Shown: positions 46,874 to 57,771 of the stretch, in pieces
How positions within the stretch are numbered: the stretch's first letter is position 1
Layout of the letters: the number at the start of each line of letters is the position of its first letter
Assembly (NCBI RefSeq): GCF_000952155.1
Contig: NZ_JYON01000003.1
Coordinates: 186,001 to 250,000, forward strand
From: Aliterella atlantica CENA595
Lineage (GTDB): Bacteria > Cyanobacteriota > Cyanobacteriia > Cyanobacteriales > Chroococcidiopsidaceae
Direction of reading: 5' to 3'
Length of the DNA: 64,000 bases
Program-made: the position numbers and the translations under genes
Notes under the pieces: generated by a model
Databases searched by the model: none
Seen by the model: the letters and a program-made list of their open reading frames with translations, nothing else
What the model was told of the DNA's origin: nothing

Positions 46874-47956
46874 ATGAAGATGAAATATATATTCATTTTA
46901 GCAATGATGACCCTGACGCTCGGCGGACAGGCTTATACACAAACAGCACAAAAAGAACTATCAAAACAAACGGCAGAAATGGAACAAGTAACACCAAAGG
47001 AATACACAACTTTTGAGGTAAGCGACAACGTTGCGATGTACAAGGTTACTTTTAAAAACCAATACAAAATGAATGTTGCGGGACATCTATTTATTCCCAA
47101 GAATTTAGATCGCAGTAAAAAACATTCAGCGATCGTTGTCGGGCATCCTATGGGGGCTGTAAAAGAACAAAGTGCCAACGTGTATGCGGCAAACATGGCT
47201 GAACGAGGGTTTGTAGCTCTATCGCTTGACTTGTCTTTCTGGGGTGAGAGTGAGGGCGAACCACGCAACGCGGTTGCACCCGATATTTATGCTGAAGATT
47301 TCAGTGCGGCAGTTGACTTTCTTGGCACTCGTCCCTTTGTGGACAGAAATCGAATTGGAATCATTGGAGTTTGTGGTAGTGGAAGCTTTGTTATCAGTGC
47401 CGCTAAGATTGACCCGCGAATGAAAGCGATCGCAACTGTCAGTATGTACGATATGGGAGCAGCCAGCCGGAATGCACTTAACCATTCGCAAACACTTGAG
47501 CAGAGAAAGAAGACTATAGCGAAAGCTGCCGAGCAACGCTATGTGGAGTTTAGCGGTGGTGAAACTAAATACACGAGTGGGACTGTACACAAGTTAGATG
47601 AAAACACAGACCCCATCCAGCGTGAGTTTTATGAGTTCTACCGTACACCGAGAGGTGAATACACGCCAAGAGGAGGATCGCCGGAACTTACAACGCACCC
47701 AACACTAAGCAGTAACGCTAAGTTCATGAATTTTTATCCATTTAATGACATAGAAACAATTTCCCCTCGTCCTATGCTGTTCATCACGGGTGACAAAGCT
47801 CACTCAAGAGAGTTTAGTGAGGATGCCCACAAACGTGCAGCCGAACCCAAAGAATTGTATGTCATTCCAAATGCGGGTCACGTCGATTTATATGACAAAG
47901 TGGAGTTAATTCCATTTGATAGGTTGGCAGCGTTTTTTACTGAACATTTAAAGTAA
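46874..47956 (+). CDS. Secreted alpha/beta hydrolase (dienelactone-hydrolase-like)
   Basis: 360 residues. A signal peptide (YIFILAMMTLTLGGQAY) predicts export. The alpha/beta core has GHPMGAVKEQSANVYAANMAERGFVAL, LSFWGESEGEP, a nucleophile elbow IGVCGSG with Cys where GxSxG enzymes have Ser, and PNAGHVDLYD with the catalytic histidine. Dienelactone hydrolases also use GxC, so Cys is the likely nucleophile. Composition is A+T-richer than the SDR gene and the N-terminus looks like Bacteroidetes proteins, hinting at transfer. Esterase or C-C hydrolase activity is inferred. Confidence 0.85.
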   Translation: MKMKYIFILAMMTLTLGGQAYTQTAQKELSKQTAEMEQVTPKEYTTFEVSDNVAMYKVTFKNQYKMNVAGHLFIPKNLDRSKKHSAIVVGHPMGAVKEQSANVYAANMAERGFVALSLDLSFWGESEGEPRNAVAPDIYAEDFSAAVDFLGTRPFVDRNRIGIIGVCGSGSFVISAAKIDPRMKAIATVSMYDMGAASRNALNHSQTLEQRKKTIAKAAEQRYVEFSGGETKYTSGTVHKLDENTDPIQREFYEFYRTPRGEYTPRGGSPELTTHPTLSSNAKFMNFYPFNDIETISPRPMLFITGDKAHSREFSEDAHKRAAEPKELYVIPNAGHVDLYDKVELIPFDRLAAFFTEHLK

Positions 47957-48209
47957 CGCGAGTTCGGGATAAGAACCGAAGCACAATCGAATAAACCGTC
48001 GTTTGAAATACAACAACGGTTGGGGAAAATAGCGGGTCAATCCGAACATTGCCTGTAAAGAATTCGGTAGAACCTTTCTGGGGAGATCGAGAAATAGATC
48101 GAGAAATAGTTTGCTTCCCGCTATTTGTTGCGGCGACTTGGGATTGGCTAGCAAATATGCCCGTTGTAGCAAGTAGAAAAAGCGATAAGAACGTTGTGAT
48201 ATATTTCAT
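47937..48209 (-). pseudogene. Truncated cupin-domain protein
   Basis: An ATG-started frame encodes a signal peptide (KYITTFLSLFLLATTGIFAS) and KGSTEFFTGNVRIDPLFSPT. This matches the N-terminus of the small cupin proteins often found beside dehydrogenases. The metal-binding cupin histidines should follow, but the frame continues into unrelated sequence and ends at 47937, overlapping the hydrolase 3' end. I read it as a 3'-deleted copy. It is the first of two cupin remnants in the island. Confidence 0.55.
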
Positions 48210-48397
48210 ATTTTTCCTCTGTTGACATTCCACCACCCCCATAGGCAATGCGTTATTTTTGGAAGGAGGACTTGCTCCCTGAGCATTGCGATCGTTTCGG
48301 GGGAGGTGATTGACTGGGCGATCCTCTAAACGGCGATCGCGCTAACTTGCTCAGGGAGAGCTAGAGATCGGAGCCGAACAACCCATGTTTTTGCCGT

Positions 48398-49474
<1,077 letters not shown>

Positions 49475-49546
49475 TTACGCTCAGGTTTTCACGGACATAT
49501 TTTTCAGGGGATTCAATAGTTCTCGTTGTGCCATGTCAAGTGTCTT

Positions 49547-50512
49547 TTAGCGATACAGTTTCGCGATATCCTCATCAGTCCGGTTTCCGTAAATGTCTAT
49601 CTTTGCCAGTTCCGTTTCGATTTGTTCCAGTTCGCTAGCAGTCAGTTCCACATCTGCCGCACCAAGATTTTCTTCAATGCGATCGCGCTTTCGGGAGCCA
49701 GGAATGGGAGCAATAAAGTCCTCCTTTGCCAGCATCCAGGCGAGCGAGATTTGGGCTGGAGTGACGTGCTTTTCGTCAGCAAAGCGATGCAGCAGATCCA
49801 CCAGTGGCTGGTTAGCAGCGATGTTCGCTTTGTCGAATCGAGTAATTACGCGTCTCACATCGTCGCCTTGGTAGCGATCTTCGGCGCGTACTCTACCCGC
49901 AAGAAAGCCGCTGGCGAGCGGGGAAAAGGGTACGAACCCGATGCCAAGTTCTTTGCACGCTGGAATGACTTCGCGTTCAACCATACGCTCCATCATTGAG
50001 TATTCACTTTGCACCGCAGTTAGAGGAGTGACGGCATGGGCGCGGCGGATTTGTTCAGCGGTTGCTTGAGATTGTCCCCAGCCACGAATCTTGCCTTCAC
50101 AGATCAGCTTACCCATACTTTCTGCAATCTCTTCAACCGGAATGTTGGGACTAATACGGTGTTGGTAATACAGATCGACATGGTCTATTCCAAGCCTTTT
50201 GAGTGAGGCTTCCAAATGAGCGCGGATCTGCGTGTCGGCGGGATTAGTGACTGAACTTTCTTCGATCAATAACTTGGTGGCGATAACGACCCGATCGCGC
50301 ACTCCTCTGAGTGCTTCGCCTACTAATACTTCGTTGTCACCTGCGCCGTAGCCTTCGGCTGTGTCGAAGTGAGTGCAACCGAGTTCAAAAGCGTAACGAA
50401 TCAGGTCGAGCGACTGTTGGCGATCGGGCGTAGCACCGTAGCCATGACTGAATCCCATACAGCCCAGTCCAATCGCTGAAACTTCTAATTTTCCCAGTTT
50501 GCGCGTTTGCAT
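49547..50512 (-). CDS. Aldo/keto reductase
   Basis: 321 residues. The tetrad is visible in CTHFDTAEGYGAGD, VIATKLL and DLYYQHRIS. The C-terminal cofactor site is FIAPIPGSRKRDRIEENLGA. It probably reduces aldehydes with NADPH. It starts 13 bases after the stop of the upstream zinc dehydrogenase on the same strand, so the two should be one transcript. About 140 bases separate it from the downstream aldo/keto reductase paralogue. Confidence 0.93.
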   Translation of the reverse strand: MQTRKLGKLEVSAIGLGCMGFSHGYGATPDRQQSLDLIRYAFELGCTHFDTAEGYGAGDNEVLVGEALRGVRDRVVIATKLLIEESSVTNPADTQIRAHLEASLKRLGIDHVDLYYQHRISPNIPVEEIAESMGKLICEGKIRGWGQSQATAEQIRRAHAVTPLTAVQSEYSMMERMVEREVIPACKELGIGFVPFSPLASGFLAGRVRAEDRYQGDDVRRVITRFDKANIAANQPLVDLLHRFADEKHVTPAQISLAWMLAKEDFIAPIPGSRKRDRIEENLGAADVELTASELEQIETELAKIDIYGNRTDEDIAKLYR

Positions 50513-50525
50513 CGTGACCTCTTAG

Positions 50526-51575
50526 TTATTCGGATTTGAGCGATGACATATCGATCGAGAAGCGGTACTTCACATCAGATTTGAGCAAGCGATCGTAAGC
50601 TTCGTTCACCTTCTGAATGGGAATAACTTCGACATCGGCGGTGATGTTGTGTTCGGCGCAAAAGTCGAGCATTTCCTGAGTTTCGGCGATGCCACCGATC
50701 ATCGAGCCAGAGAGATTGTGGCGACCCATAATTAGACTGAATGCCGAAATTTCCAGAGGCTTGGGAGGTGCGCCAACTAGAGTAATGTTGCCACCAACTT
50801 GAAGCAGATTGAGATAGGCATTAATGTCGTGAGTGGCGGAGACGGTATCGAGGATAAAGTCAAAGCTCCCTGCGTGTTTCTGCATCTCATCCGAGTTGCG
50901 GGACACCACCACTTCATCTGCACCCAAACGCAGCGCATCTTCTTTCTTGTCGGGGGACGTAGTAAAGACCACAACGTGCGCTCCCATCGCATGAGCAAGC
51001 TTCACGCCCATGTGTCCCAGTCCGCCCAGACCGACCACGCCCACTTTTTTGCCCTTGGTCACGCCATGATGGCGCAAAGGCGAGTAGGTTGTGATGCCAG
51101 CACACAGCAGCGGTGCGACTCCCGCTAAATCGAGATTGGGAGGAACGCGCAGCACAAAGCGTCGATCGACAACTATGCTATCTGAGTAGCCGCCATAGGT
51201 AACACCCCCAAGATGTTTGTCCGGCGAGTTGTAGGTTTGGATCATATTTGGGCAGAACTGCTCAAGCCCTGCTTTACATTGAGGGCAAGAGCCGTCGGAA
51301 TCCACCATGCAGCCGACTCCTGCAAGATCGCCAGGCTTAAATTGGGTGACGGCTGAACCGACTTTAGTAATACGTCCCACGATCTCATGACCAGGGACAA
51401 TCGGGTAAACTGCGCCACCCCACTCGTCCCGCACCGAATGAAGATCAGAGTGACAGATGCCGCAGAAGAGAATTTCGATCTGGATATCGTTTTCGGTCAG
51501 ATCGCGCCGCTCGATCGCATCGGCAGCAAGCGGAGAGGTTGCACTGGCAGCAGAGTAAGCTTTCGCTTTGTACAT
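50526..51575 (-). CDS. Zinc-dependent NAD(P) alcohol dehydrogenase (CAD/YahK type)
   Basis: 349 residues. Catalytic zinc ligands are in FCGICHSDLH and GHEIVG; structural zinc Cys are in GCMVDSDGSCPQCKAGLEQFC. The coenzyme fold is GVVGLGGLGHMGVKLAHAMG. It interconverts aldehydes and primary alcohols, like E. coli YahK. It is divergent from the second AraC gene with about 460 bases between, within which a cupin remnant lies 15 bases from this start. The aldo/keto reductase follows 13 bases later. The cluster suggests aldehyde detoxification. Confidence 0.93.
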   Translation of the reverse strand: MYKAKAYSAASATSPLAADAIERRDLTENDIQIEILFCGICHSDLHSVRDEWGGAVYPIVPGHEIVGRITKVGSAVTQFKPGDLAGVGCMVDSDGSCPQCKAGLEQFCPNMIQTYNSPDKHLGGVTYGGYSDSIVVDRRFVLRVPPNLDLAGVAPLLCAGITTYSPLRHHGVTKGKKVGVVGLGGLGHMGVKLAHAMGAHVVVFTTSPDKKEDALRLGADEVVVSRNSDEMQKHAGSFDFILDTVSATHDINAYLNLLQVGGNITLVGAPPKPLEISAFSLIMGRHNLSGSMIGGIAETQEMLDFCAEHNITADVEVIPIQKVNEAYDRLLKSDVKYRFSIDMSSLKSE

Positions 51576-51590
51576 AAATTGATGCTCCTA

Positions 51591-51740
51591 TTAATTTACT
51601 TTTAACGTGACACTAGCGGCAGATATGCGGGCTGGCTCGCGTGTCCTGAATAAACGGTCAATGCAAATGCCCATAAAATAATCTGCTGGTCCTTTGGCGG
51701 AAGGCTGCGAAACACTGCGTTTGATGTCTATTTTCTTCAT
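51591..51740 (-). pseudogene. Truncated cupin-domain protein (49 codons)
   Basis: From ATG 51740 the frame encodes SQPSAKGPADYFMGICIDRL, then EPARISAASVTLKVN and a stop. This follows the N-terminus of small cupin (mandelonitrile-lyase-like) proteins, in which the next residues would be FEPGA and the metal-binding HTHP; these are gone. It lies 15 bases upstream of the dehydrogenase start. The intact cupin was probably the first gene of that operon before a deletion. Confidence 0.55.
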
Positions 51741-52037
51741 TCCTTAACTGGATGCCAGTTCGATCGCTATCCCAGTTTTAGAGATTGGGCGCGATCGCCT
51801 GCTCTATCTGTAGGGATGGATTTTTTTAAGTGGCAAGGTTAGCCTTGATAACATGTTGGGTGTCAGAAGGCGAGACACTTGACCGATCTACACTGAGTTT
51901 GCGCTTGCATAAAAATCTAGGCTGCTGATAATAAGCTGACATCATTTTTTATGGGCGTAGCTTTATACTAAGAATTCTCAAGGACAAGTCATATAACGAT
52001 CGTCTAAAATTGTTGTACAATCCTGCAAACTTAAGAT

Positions 52038-53015
52038 ATGAATGCTGTCAAACTGAGCCAGTCTGATGTGCGATCTGCTTGCAGCACCGCTTCGCTATCG
52101 CAGCGTGAGGCAGAAAGAGCGCAAGCCAACCGAGGCGAACTTGTCGAGCGCATCTGGCAGACAATTCGTCAGGATGGGAGAATTGAGCCGTTAAAAGGAT
52201 TGCACTTCAACCGCTCCTCCTCGCCAGTGGAAGCTTGTCATAGTCTCTCTATCCCTGCCTTTTGTGTAATTGCTCAAGGTAGCAAAGAAGTTCTTTTGGG
52301 CAACGATCGCTATCAGTACGACCCGATGAATTATCTGCTAGCGACGGTCGAATTGCCGATTGTTAGCCAAATTCTGGAAGCGTCTTGGGAGCGACCGTAT
52401 CTAAGCTTGCGCCTTGACCTCGACCCTATCCTTGTTGGCTCAGTGATGGTCGAGGCAGGGCATTCCGCATCGCGCAGTCGTGCGGATGTCAAAGCGATCG
52501 ATGTTAGTCCGTTGGATGCAAATCTATTAGATGCTGTGGTGCGGCTCGTCAGGCTGCTTGATGCTCCTACTGAAGCTTATGTTCTCGCACCCTTGATTAA
52601 GCGGGAGATTATTTACCGACTCCTGATAGGAGCGCAAGGAGATCGGCTGCGGCAGATTGCCGTTTTGGGTGGCTACACTCACCACATTGCTAGAGCGATC
52701 GCTTGGCTGCGGAAAGACTTTAATCAACCCCTGCGGATTGAAACCATCGCCCGCGAACTTGGCATGAGTGTCTCAGGCTTCCACCATCACTTTAAATCTG
52801 TCACGGCAATGAGTCCTTTACAGTTTCAGAAGCAACTGCGGCTCCAAGAGGCTCGTCGTCTGATGCTGGGGGAAAAACTTGACGCGACCAGTGCAGCTTA
52901 CCAAGTGGGTTACGATGACGCTTCGCACTTCAACCGAGAGTACAAGCGGCTCTTTGGCGTACCACCGATGCGTGACGTGGAACGGCTGCGGGAAGCTGCT
53001 AGAAATGCTAAATAA
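52038..53015 (+). CDS. AraC-family regulator with AraC_N sensor domain
   Basis: 325 residues. An AraC_N domain (about 65-215: FCVIAQGSKEVLLGNDRYQY, YLLATVELPIVSQ) is followed by two helix-turn-helix motifs (QPLRIETIARELGMSVSGFHHHF and LMLGEKLDATSAAYQVGYDD). It resembles the regulator at 44925 closely, including TAMSPLQFQKQ and RLQEARRLMLGE, so they are paralogues. It is divergent from the zinc dehydrogenase and probably regulates it. E. coli YqhC, with the same N-domain type, activates an aldehyde reductase and an aldo/keto reductase in response to aldehydes. Regulation here is inferred from that analogy. Confidence 0.9.
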   Translation: MNAVKLSQSDVRSACSTASLSQREAERAQANRGELVERIWQTIRQDGRIEPLKGLHFNRSSSPVEACHSLSIPAFCVIAQGSKEVLLGNDRYQYDPMNYLLATVELPIVSQILEASWERPYLSLRLDLDPILVGSVMVEAGHSASRSRADVKAIDVSPLDANLLDAVVRLVRLLDAPTEAYVLAPLIKREIIYRLLIGAQGDRLRQIAVLGGYTHHIARAIAWLRKDFNQPLRIETIARELGMSVSGFHHHFKSVTAMSPLQFQKQLRLQEARRLMLGEKLDATSAAYQVGYDDASHFNREYKRLFGVPPMRDVERLREAARNAK

Positions 53016-53020
53016 AAATG

Positions 53021-54163
53021 TTAAGGAACAATTTTTGTGACTACTGTTCCGCCACTAACGACAACATTTTGCTCTTGCAATTTGCCTACAGCTTTTTGCC
53101 CTGTAAAGCTAGCTGGTGGATCTATTTGGTTGTAAACTACATTGCCAGTTGCCTCTACTAACTGAGTTGGTACGAACCAGGTGAGCTTTTGAGCATTGAG
53201 CTTTTGACCTCGCTGCCCGACCGCATTAACGTTACCAGTTAGATAAACAATTTCTTTGTTCAAATCCATGCGCCCTTGCTTGGCGTTTAAGGTGACTTGC
53301 TGCTGGCGATGTACTACTTTTATAGGCTGGTTGGTTATTACGGTTTCCGCATTTAAGTTCCAACTAAGAGAATTACTATTTACTTGTAGGGGCGGCTGGC
53401 TAGATATCAGTTGCGCTTGGGGCTGGAGGGTGGCTATTTTCGTATTTAAATTTACTTCAGCGCCATTTGCTGTAGCGCGATCGCTAATTGTTTTACCTTG
53501 GTAACGGTCGATTTCAATAGCGCGATTGCCAATCAGTTTTTGCTGTTTTACGTACCAGGTTAAATGTTCTGTACGCATTTGCAAGGCGGGATCGGTTGCT
53601 TGAGCTATCACTTTTCCTAGCAATTCAATTTTTGCTGTGCGGCTAGATACTCGTGCTTCTTGGGCTACTGCTTGCACTTGACGGTATTTGCCAGTAATGC
53701 GATCGCGTACAAGTAATAAATCTTCTTGGGGTCGCCATTCTACTTCGTTTCCGCGCAATACTACGCCATTTATCGGGTCTGTAGCTACAATTTGCCCTTT
53801 TAGGAATAAACTTTTGCCATCTTGCCTTACTTCGCCTTGTTGGGCTGAAACTTTATAAACTACTTTGCCATCTTGAAATAGCTCTCCTGAAGGGTTTTGC
53901 ACTTGGGCAACTTTTTGCTCTCTACTATAAGTTGCTTGCTTGCCTTTAACGCTCCAAAGTGGTCTTCCTTGTTCGTCTGCTTGTTCGAGGGTGATATTGT
54001 TAAACGATAGGTCGTTTTGACTTTTAGGCTGGGGCGAACTATTTTGCGAGACTTCTTGCACTGAGCGATTTTGCCCGCTGCAACCTGATATAGCGATCGC
54101 TCCTATTAGGGTAATTGCGATCGCAGGGTAATTTTTTGCCAATGAAAAAGCGAAGATATTCAT
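53021..54163 (-). CDS. lptC: LptC-like LPS export protein, long cyanobacterial form
   Basis: About 380 residues. A lipoprotein signal precedes an IAISGC lipobox, then a long beta-rich periplasmic region with repeated LptC/OstA-like strands (ATYSREQKVAQVQNPSGELFQDG, KQQKLIGNRAIEIDRYQG, LVEATGNVVYNQIDPPAS). It would help shuttle lipopolysaccharide to the outer membrane. The usual E. coli LptC is half this length. A GTG/ATG frame extends to 54259, but ATG at 54163 gives the signal peptide. That ATG lies in the loop of a hairpin. The NYN gene lies just upstream. Confidence 0.85.
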   Translation of the reverse strand: MNIFAFSLAKNYPAIAITLIGAIAISGCSGQNRSVQEVSQNSSPQPKSQNDLSFNNITLEQADEQGRPLWSVKGKQATYSREQKVAQVQNPSGELFQDGKVVYKVSAQQGEVRQDGKSLFLKGQIVATDPINGVVLRGNEVEWRPQEDLLLVRDRITGKYRQVQAVAQEARVSSRTAKIELLGKVIAQATDPALQMRTEHLTWYVKQQKLIGNRAIEIDRYQGKTISDRATANGAEVNLNTKIATLQPQAQLISSQPPLQVNSNSLSWNLNAETVITNQPIKVVHRQQQVTLNAKQGRMDLNKEIVYLTGNVNAVGQRGQKLNAQKLTWFVPTQLVEATGNVVYNQIDPPASFTGQKAVGKLQEQNVVVSGGTVVTKIVP

Positions 54164-54182
54164 ATTTCTATCTTCGCTTTTT
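54145..54182. promoter_or_regulatory. 14-bp hairpin with the lptC start codon in its loop
   Basis: Perfect 14-bp stem AAAAAGCGAAGATA / TATCTTCGCTTTTT (54145-54158 and 54169-54182) with a 10-base loop. The lptC ATG (54161-54163) is in the loop. A and T tails make it resemble a bidirectional intrinsic terminator, which would separate the NYN gene from lptC or regulate lptC translation. Confidence 0.65.
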
Positions 54183-54221
54183 TGGCTGCAAGCTGGATGT
54201 TTGAGCAGTAGTATCTTTGTT

Positions 54222-54857
54222 CTAATCTTCTGCTGAATTAATGATGTCCAAAGTACCATCGTCGGGCTGTTCCATTAGTCCTAAGCTAGACAAAGGACGA
54301 TAGGCATAGCTGGGGCGAGATGTTTTTTGAATATCCTCTTTAATAGTTTCTAAGTCGATATAGCGATCGCTCACGTTAATTAAACTATCGCTAGTCATTG
54401 CTCTAAGGCTAACTACTTCTACGCGCACGCCATGATAGCTAACAGCGTTGACAGCATAAGCCAAATCGCCATCGCCACTAACTAATACTGCTGTATCGTA
54501 AGAATCTACTAATGCCATCATATCTACAGCAATTTCTACGTCCAAGTTGGCTTTTTTTGAGCCATCAGGTAGCTGTACCAAATCTTTAGCAATTACTCGA
54601 TAGCCATTGCGACGCATCCAGAGCAGAAAACCTTGTTGTTTTTCATTGGTGCGATCTACGCCTGTATAAAAAAACGACCGCAGCAACCTTGAACCTGCTG
54701 TTAGCCTACACAGCAACTTCGTGTAGTCAATTTCTATGCCTAGTTGCAGGGCTGCATAAAATAAATTCGAGCCATCAATAAAAATGGCTACTCTTCCTCT
54801 ATTTTCCAGCACTTGTTCGGGCGTGAATATGGTATTTTTTTCAAAATTATTTAACAT
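54222..54857 (-). CDS. NYN/LabA-type PIN-like nuclease domain protein
   Basis: 211 residues. Acidic residues of the NYN domain are seen in VAIFIDGSNLFY, KKANLDVEIAVDMM and LVSGDGDLAYAV, marking a metal-dependent PIN-like nuclease probably acting on RNA. LabA, a cyanobacterial member, affects circadian output, but a different function is just as possible. It is upstream of lptC on the same strand, separated by the hairpin over the lptC start. Confidence 0.85.
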   Translation of the reverse strand: MLNNFEKNTIFTPEQVLENRGRVAIFIDGSNLFYAALQLGIEIDYTKLLCRLTAGSRLLRSFFYTGVDRTNEKQQGFLLWMRRNGYRVIAKDLVQLPDGSKKANLDVEIAVDMMALVDSYDTAVLVSGDGDLAYAVNAVSYHGVRVEVVSLRAMTSDSLINVSDRYIDLETIKEDIQKTSRPSYAYRPLSSLGLMEQPDDGTLDIINSAED

Positions 54858-55000
54858 TTTTTAGTCCTTGAAGCTTTATCAAAAAAGAAATTGGTATGTT
54901 TAAAGATGTTATTTGTCTTGCTAGGTAGTGTAACCTACCATAAGTTAGCCCAATGATAGGGGTAAGTTAAATTTGTAAGTACCAGCTTATACGCACATAC

Positions 55001-56590
55001 TTAACGAGCCTCTAGACGTTGAAATACGGGTTGAGGTTCGCCTAACTTATTTTCCCCGCTTAGTATTCCCCAATTTGCGTGAGTTGCAAACGCTAGTTCA
55101 GTTGAAATTTGATTTTTATTGTGAAAGTCTGCTGGTAAGCCTAGTTGCTTGTATATTTTGTTGGCAATGTTAGGCACGACTGGCGACAACAAATATGCTG
55201 CCAGTCTAACTGATTCTAGAACAGCATATAATACTTCTTCGACTTCCTGCTGCTTGCCTTGTTTGTACAAAGTCCAAGGTGCAGCATCGTCAATATATTT
55301 GTTGCCAGTTCTTGCTAAATTCAATATTATCTCACAAGCTTGACTAAAGCAGAGGCTTTCATAAGCCACTGCAACTTTTTCTCCTAAAATAACACCAGCA
55401 ATTTTCAAAGGATTATCGTCAGCTATAGTTTCGCAAGTCAAGTTGGGGATGTTGGTATAGCCGTACTTTAGTGCCATTTTTAAAGTACGATTGAGTAAAT
55501 TGCCCAAATCGTTGGCTAAATCAGCATTGAGTGTATCGATAAAACGGGTTTCGTTGAAGTCGCCGTCTTTACCAAATTCAATCTCTTTCATGAAGTAGTA
55601 GCGAACGGCATCTGCACCATAGCGATCGATCAGAGCTACGGGATCGAGGGTATTGCCCAAACTCTTACCCATTTTTTGATTATCTTTGGTCAAAAAACCA
55701 TGTCCAAATACTACTTTCGGTAACGGCAATTCGGCTGACATCAGCATTGCGGGCCAATATATGGCATGAAAGCGTAAAATATCTTTGCCAATTAAATGCA
55801 AATTTATGGGCCACCATTTAGCTAAAGCATTTGCTAAAGTTGGTTCTGCACCTGGATCGAGTAAGGCTGTGACGTAGCCTAGCAAGGCATCAAACCATAC
55901 ATACAGTGTATGGCTGGGATCGCTTGGTACTGGGAAACCCCAATCTAAATTCACCCTGGAAATAGAAAAGTCTTGCAAACCTTGAGCGACAAAGTTTAAC
56001 ACTTCATTGCAGCGAGTTTGGGGTTGAATAAAGTTTGGTTGCGCTTGATATAAGGCTTCGAGTTTGCTTTGGTAGTTGGATAGGCGAAAGAAGTAATTTT
56101 CTTCATCTCGCCATTCTGTTTGCTTGTTGGTATGAATGCTGCAAAAATGCCCTTTTAAAAGCTCTCGTTCTTCTTTAAATTCTTCGCAAGAGACGCAGTA
56201 CCAGCCTTTTTGCTGACTTTTGTAGATGTCTCCTTTGTCCCAAACGCGCTGGAAAAATTCTTTGACGATCGCATGATGATTTGCTGCTGTCGTTCGACTA
56301 AATCTATCGTACTGAATATCTAATTTTTCCCACAAAGCTACAAACGCGGCGGAAACCTCATCGCTGTAAACTTGCGGCGACTTTTGTTTGCTTTGGGCTG
56401 CGCGTTCAATTTTCTGCCCGTGTTCGTCTGTACCTGTAATTGATAGTACAGCCTTACCGCGCATCCGCTCAAACCGAGTTATGATGTCCGCAGCGATCGT
56501 TGTATAAGCGCTACCTATATGCGGTAAGTCGTTTACGTAATAAAGCGGTGTCGTTACAGCAAAGGTTTCTTGCTGACTAGATAAATCCAT
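55001..56590 (-). CDS. metG: Methionyl-tRNA synthetase
   Basis: 529 residues, class I. The ATP site is marked by LPHIGSAYTT (HIGH-like) at the N-terminus and KMGKSLGN (KMSKS) near residue 300. A cysteine-rich zinc knuckle (CVSCEEF and GHFCSIHTNKQ) lies near residues 130-155. It charges tRNA-Met. The tail lacks the C-terminal dimerisation domain that some versions have, so it is probably monomeric. ATG start. It stands alone. Confidence 0.96.
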   Translation of the reverse strand: MDLSSQQETFAVTTPLYYVNDLPHIGSAYTTIAADIITRFERMRGKAVLSITGTDEHGQKIERAAQSKQKSPQVYSDEVSAAFVALWEKLDIQYDRFSRTTAANHHAIVKEFFQRVWDKGDIYKSQQKGWYCVSCEEFKEERELLKGHFCSIHTNKQTEWRDEENYFFRLSNYQSKLEALYQAQPNFIQPQTRCNEVLNFVAQGLQDFSISRVNLDWGFPVPSDPSHTLYVWFDALLGYVTALLDPGAEPTLANALAKWWPINLHLIGKDILRFHAIYWPAMLMSAELPLPKVVFGHGFLTKDNQKMGKSLGNTLDPVALIDRYGADAVRYYFMKEIEFGKDGDFNETRFIDTLNADLANDLGNLLNRTLKMALKYGYTNIPNLTCETIADDNPLKIAGVILGEKVAVAYESLCFSQACEIILNLARTGNKYIDDAAPWTLYKQGKQQEVEEVLYAVLESVRLAAYLLSPVVPNIANKIYKQLGLPADFHNKNQISTELAFATHANWGILSGENKLGEPQPVFQRLEAR

Positions 56591-56889
56591 TAATTTTAAA
56601 ATTGAATAAAAACTTTTCTATATCATATATCGCAAGCTACAAATATGTAAGTTTGTTAATATTTGTATGGGTATGCAAAGTATCTAGGTTGTTAAGTAAG
56701 CTATTAGCCCTTACATACAAAGCAACTGAGACATTTATACCTTAAGACACTACCTTTATCTAGTAAAAAAATGTAAAAGTTAAATAATTAGGACAACTCA
56801 AAGCTATTTATTTTTGAGCAATAAGACTAAAACGGGCAACTACCCATGCTCACAGCCTTGTAACTACTTTAAATTAATGTCTGCAACGC

Positions 56890-57642
56890 ATGAACAGTGC
56901 CAACAATTCTCTCCAAATTTCTCATGCCTTTTTAGCTGCTACGGGAACGAAAATATTCCGCTACTTTGAAGATCGCATTCCTCATAATGGTCCTGTGCTG
57001 GTAGTTAGCAATCATCGCAGCTTTATGGACGCACCAGTATTGATGGCATCTGTAAAACGTCCGATTCGGTTTGCGTGTCATCATTACATGGGACAAGTGC
57101 CAGTAATGCGGGAGATTGTCACAGGACAATTAGGCTGTTTTCCTTTAGAAGCGCCAGAAAATCGCCAGCAAGGCTTTTTTCAACAGGCTTTGAAACTGCT
57201 GCAAACAAATCAAGCAGTGGGGGTATTTCCTGAAGGCACAAAGCCAATGGTAGATTTTACAGAGCCAAATTCTTTAGGAGAATTTCAAAGAGGCTTTGCT
57301 CATCTTGCCTTACGTGCTGATGCTGGTAGCGCCACAGTCAAACCTGTAGAAGATTTAGCAATTTTGCCTGTGGCGATCGCATCTTTAGCAGAAGCGAATA
57401 GCTCTGCTGTACCCTTACGGTTGTTGAGCTTATTTGACCCTTCTGAACCTTTATTTAACCAAAATGGCTGGCATCCATTAGTTATTTATCATCGAGTAGG
57501 AGTTTTAATCGGTTGTCCTTATCGCATTACAGCCAAAGAGCGGCAACAATATCAAGGCAAACAAGCAAAAGCAGTTGTAGCTGATATTACAGGGCATTGC
57601 CAAACTGAAATTGCCGAACTCTTACGTCAAGGCTGTTATTAA
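56890..57642 (+). CDS. Acyltransferase of the PlsC/LPLAT superfamily
   Basis: 250 residues. VSNHRSFMDAPVLM (HX4D) and VFPEGTKPM (EGT) are the acyltransferase motifs. The second half has an unusual insertion around EDLAILPVAIASLAEA and no membrane helix. It transfers acyl groups to a lipid acceptor. The following gene (129 bases later, same strand) is a hydrolase with the sequence of the hydrolase half of plant phytyl ester synthases, which fuse such an acyltransferase to it, so this may be the partner of an ester synthase. Confidence 0.85.
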   Translation: MNSANNSLQISHAFLAATGTKIFRYFEDRIPHNGPVLVVSNHRSFMDAPVLMASVKRPIRFACHHYMGQVPVMREIVTGQLGCFPLEAPENRQQGFFQQALKLLQTNQAVGVFPEGTKPMVDFTEPNSLGEFQRGFAHLALRADAGSATVKPVEDLAILPVAIASLAEANSSAVPLRLLSLFDPSEPLFNQNGWHPLVIYHRVGVLIGCPYRITAKERQQYQGKQAKAVVADITGHCQTEIAELLRQGCY

Positions 57643-57771
57643 AGTAGCGATTTTAGCTGCAAGGAGGGCAACATAGATCCAACATTTGGTTAACTTCCTG
57701 TATGACTGCTCGCAAAGCCTGATAACTTGGAAGTATTAAGCCATATCAATTTTTAATAATTTAATTTAAAA

